Shown piece after piece: positions 5,734 through 6,822 of a DNA stretch of 6,822 nt (within the stretch, counting starts at the first letter, position 1; every line of letters begins with the position of its first letter). The position numbers were made by a program, and so were the translations under genes. The notes under the pieces were generated by a model, which was not told the DNA's origin, did not search any database, and saw nothing but the letters and a program-made list of their open reading frames with translations. The stretch is from SAR324 cluster bacterium (lineage in GTDB: Bacteria > SAR324 > XYD2-FULL-50-16). The DNA is taken from contig NVSR01000163.1 of the NCBI GenBank assembly GCA_002401295.1, forward strand, positions 1-6,822. The letters run 5' to 3'.

Positions 5734-5755
5734 TTGTTCTTCTATGTCCTTTCCA
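5697..5755. repeat. 59-bp interrupted inverted repeat (extended hairpin) before cox2
   Basis: Symmetric pairs stack around the centre at about 5726: TGGAAAGG (5697-5704) with CCTTTCCA (5748-5755), GAAGAA (5709-5714) with TTCTTC (5737-5742), and the perfect 18-bp palindrome with GATATC at its middle (5718-5735). Small internal loops (CGCG against TATGT) separate the stems. It could be a transcript-processing or stability element, or a mobile palindromic insertion; the sequence does not decide. Confidence 0.75.
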
Positions 5756-5938
5756 TCGGAGAGTTCACCTTACACTTTGGTTTTATTCATCCAATATAAC
5801 CTATATTTCTAGGACGCATTGATAACGTTATCTATACCACCAATACTCTTGCCATACAAGAATTCTTCCGCTTCTAACCTCGTATCTTTACGGGTTTCGT
5901 TAATTGGTGCGATAAGACCTATATTTATAACTTTTTAC

Positions 5939-6757
5939 ATGCATATTATGGCTCAATTAAAAACTATTTTTTTAGTGCTTTTAGGCACAATTTCACCTAT
6001 TTTTCAAACAGTGGTCTTTTCAGATGCTGCTGTTTCATGACAACTTGGTTTTCAAGCACCTGCAACCCCTATCGCAGAGGGTATTCTTAATTTTCACAAT
6101 CATATTATGTTTTTTGTTATAGGAATCGCTACTTTTGTCGGTTGATTGATGGCGCGTTGTCTGAGCCATTTTAGTGTTTCTTCTGTCTCTGATGTTTCTT
6201 CAGATAATTTTACGCATGCGACCGCACTTGAGATCGTTTGAACGGTTATACCTGCAATTATTTTACTCTTTATTGCGGTACCCTCTTTTTCTCTTCTTTA
6301 TTCTATGGATGAGCTTGTTGATCCCATCATAACTTTAAAAGTTGTTGGTCATCAGTGATATTGAAGTTACGAGTATTCTGATTATAATCATACAATGGAG
6401 GATAATAGTGGTATTAATTTTGATTCTTATATGGTTGCTGATGACGATTTAGCTACAGGAGCTTTTCGGTTGTTAGAGGTAGATAATCGTGTTGTTTTAC
6501 CTGTTAGTAGCCATGTTAGGGTTTTAATTACTTCAGCGGATGTTTTACATAGTTGAGCTGTACCCTCCTTCGGGGTAAAGGTTGATGCTTGTCCAGGGCG
6601 CTTAAATCAGATTACCTTGTTTGTAAACCGAACAGGTACCTTTTATGGTCAATGTAGTGAATTATGTGGCACTAATCATGGGTTTATGCCTATAGCAGTA
6701 GATGTTGTTGAGTTACCCGATTACGTAGAATGGTTAGAAGCCAGGTTAGGTAGTTAA
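5939..6757 (+). CDS. cox2: Cytochrome c oxidase subunit 2 (six in-frame UGA=Trp)
   Basis: This encodes COX2, which carries the CuA centre that takes electrons from cytochrome c in complex IV. There are two possible ATGs in frame, 5939 (272 aa) and 5948 (269 aa); both precede a hydrophobic leader (LKTIFLVLLG) before the conserved SWQLGFQAPATPIAEG. Counting from 5948, membrane helices lie at about 49-69 and 93-118, followed by the HQWYWSYEYSD aromatic motif (W137, W139). CuA ligands are all present: His201, Cys236, Glu238, Cys240, His244 and Met247. TGA at 6038, 6143, 6239, 6356, 6362 and 6554 falls on Trp positions, against one TGG (6731). The gene is intact, neither split nor fused. Confidence 0.97.
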
Positions 6758-6798
6758 CCTACTTTACCGCATGCTTTTTATCCTTTTTTATAAAATCA

Positions 6799-6822
6799 AT
6801 GAAGTACCACCCTCAAAAGAGT
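6799..6822 (+). CDS. Possible start of next gene (partial, perhaps cox3)
   Basis: An ATG at 6799 opens eight codons (MKYHPQKS) to the window edge, 41 bp after the cox2 stop and after an AT-rich leader like those of the other genes. Position after cox2 and a His-Pro pair near the start would fit cox3, but the segment is too short to identify. Confidence 0.3.

Larger units (their letters stand above)
5608..5938 (+). other. 331-bp region upstream of cox2 with large palindromes
   Basis: No independent gene is seen. The left half carries the GATATC palindromes described separately. From 5813 to 5938 the sequence is open in the cox2 frame without any ATG (a TTG occurs at 5819); the encoded residues do not resemble COX2 sequence. 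I treat it as cox2 leader, though an N-terminal extension from a non-ATG start cannot be ruled out. Confidence 0.5.

Noticed and set aside
1934..5816. AGGACG-containing similar strings at about 1935, 2319 and 5811
   Set aside because: The shared part is too short and one copy lies in the nad4L coding end, so chance similarity is likely.

Overview
The window is a gene-dense piece of mitochondrial DNA from a unicellular eukaryote (a protist or alga). It encodes respiratory-chain and ATP synthase subunits (nad4L, atp6, cox2) beside bacterial-type ribosomal proteins (rps13, rps11, rpl14, rpl5, rps12, rps7) and three tRNAs. The DNA is AT-rich, spacers are mostly short, and every recognisable gene is on the + strand. 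UGA must be read as tryptophan: rpl5, rps7, atp6 and cox2 carry in-frame TGA codons, six of them in cox2 at positions where the family has Trp (for example HQWYW and HSW). Keeping rpl5, rpl14, rps7, rps11, rps12 and rps13 while using UGA=Trp argues against animals, fungi, land plants, jakobids and oomycetes. It would fit a gene-rich protist such as a bicosoecid-type stramenopile, a haptophyte or a centrohelid-like lineage; I cannot fix the lineage.

Layout. Positions 1-296 are non-coding: an array of 20-bp repeats with A-tracts every 10 bp, a C-rich patch, then a T-rich stretch with a hairpin whose stem is an inverted copy of the repeat core. At 297-1094 lies a 265-codon reading frame that becomes visible only when three TGA codons are read as Trp; I do not recognise its product (a predicted membrane protein with a coiled coil). 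Its stop codon sits inside a strong GC hairpin. Then come rps13, rps11, nad4L, rpl14 and rpl5 (1143-3272), trnI(GAU), the overlapping pair rps12/rps7 (3440-4358), trnS(GCU), atp6 (4514-5275), a 249-bp spacer with no gene I can identify, trnY(GUA), a 331-bp leader with large palindromes, cox2 (5939-6757), and at the right edge the first eight codons of another possible gene.

How the genes work together. The ribosomal proteins are remnants of the bacterial str (rps12-rps7), S10/spc (rpl14-rpl5) and alpha (rps13-rps11) operons and build the mitochondrial ribosome. nad4L belongs to complex I, cox2 to complex IV and atp6 to the ATP synthase proton channel. Co-directional genes, short spacers and tRNAs between blocks suggest long polycistronic transcripts cut at tRNAs and possibly at the hairpins. 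Several products are split or shortened if TGA is read as stop; the full frames are given here.
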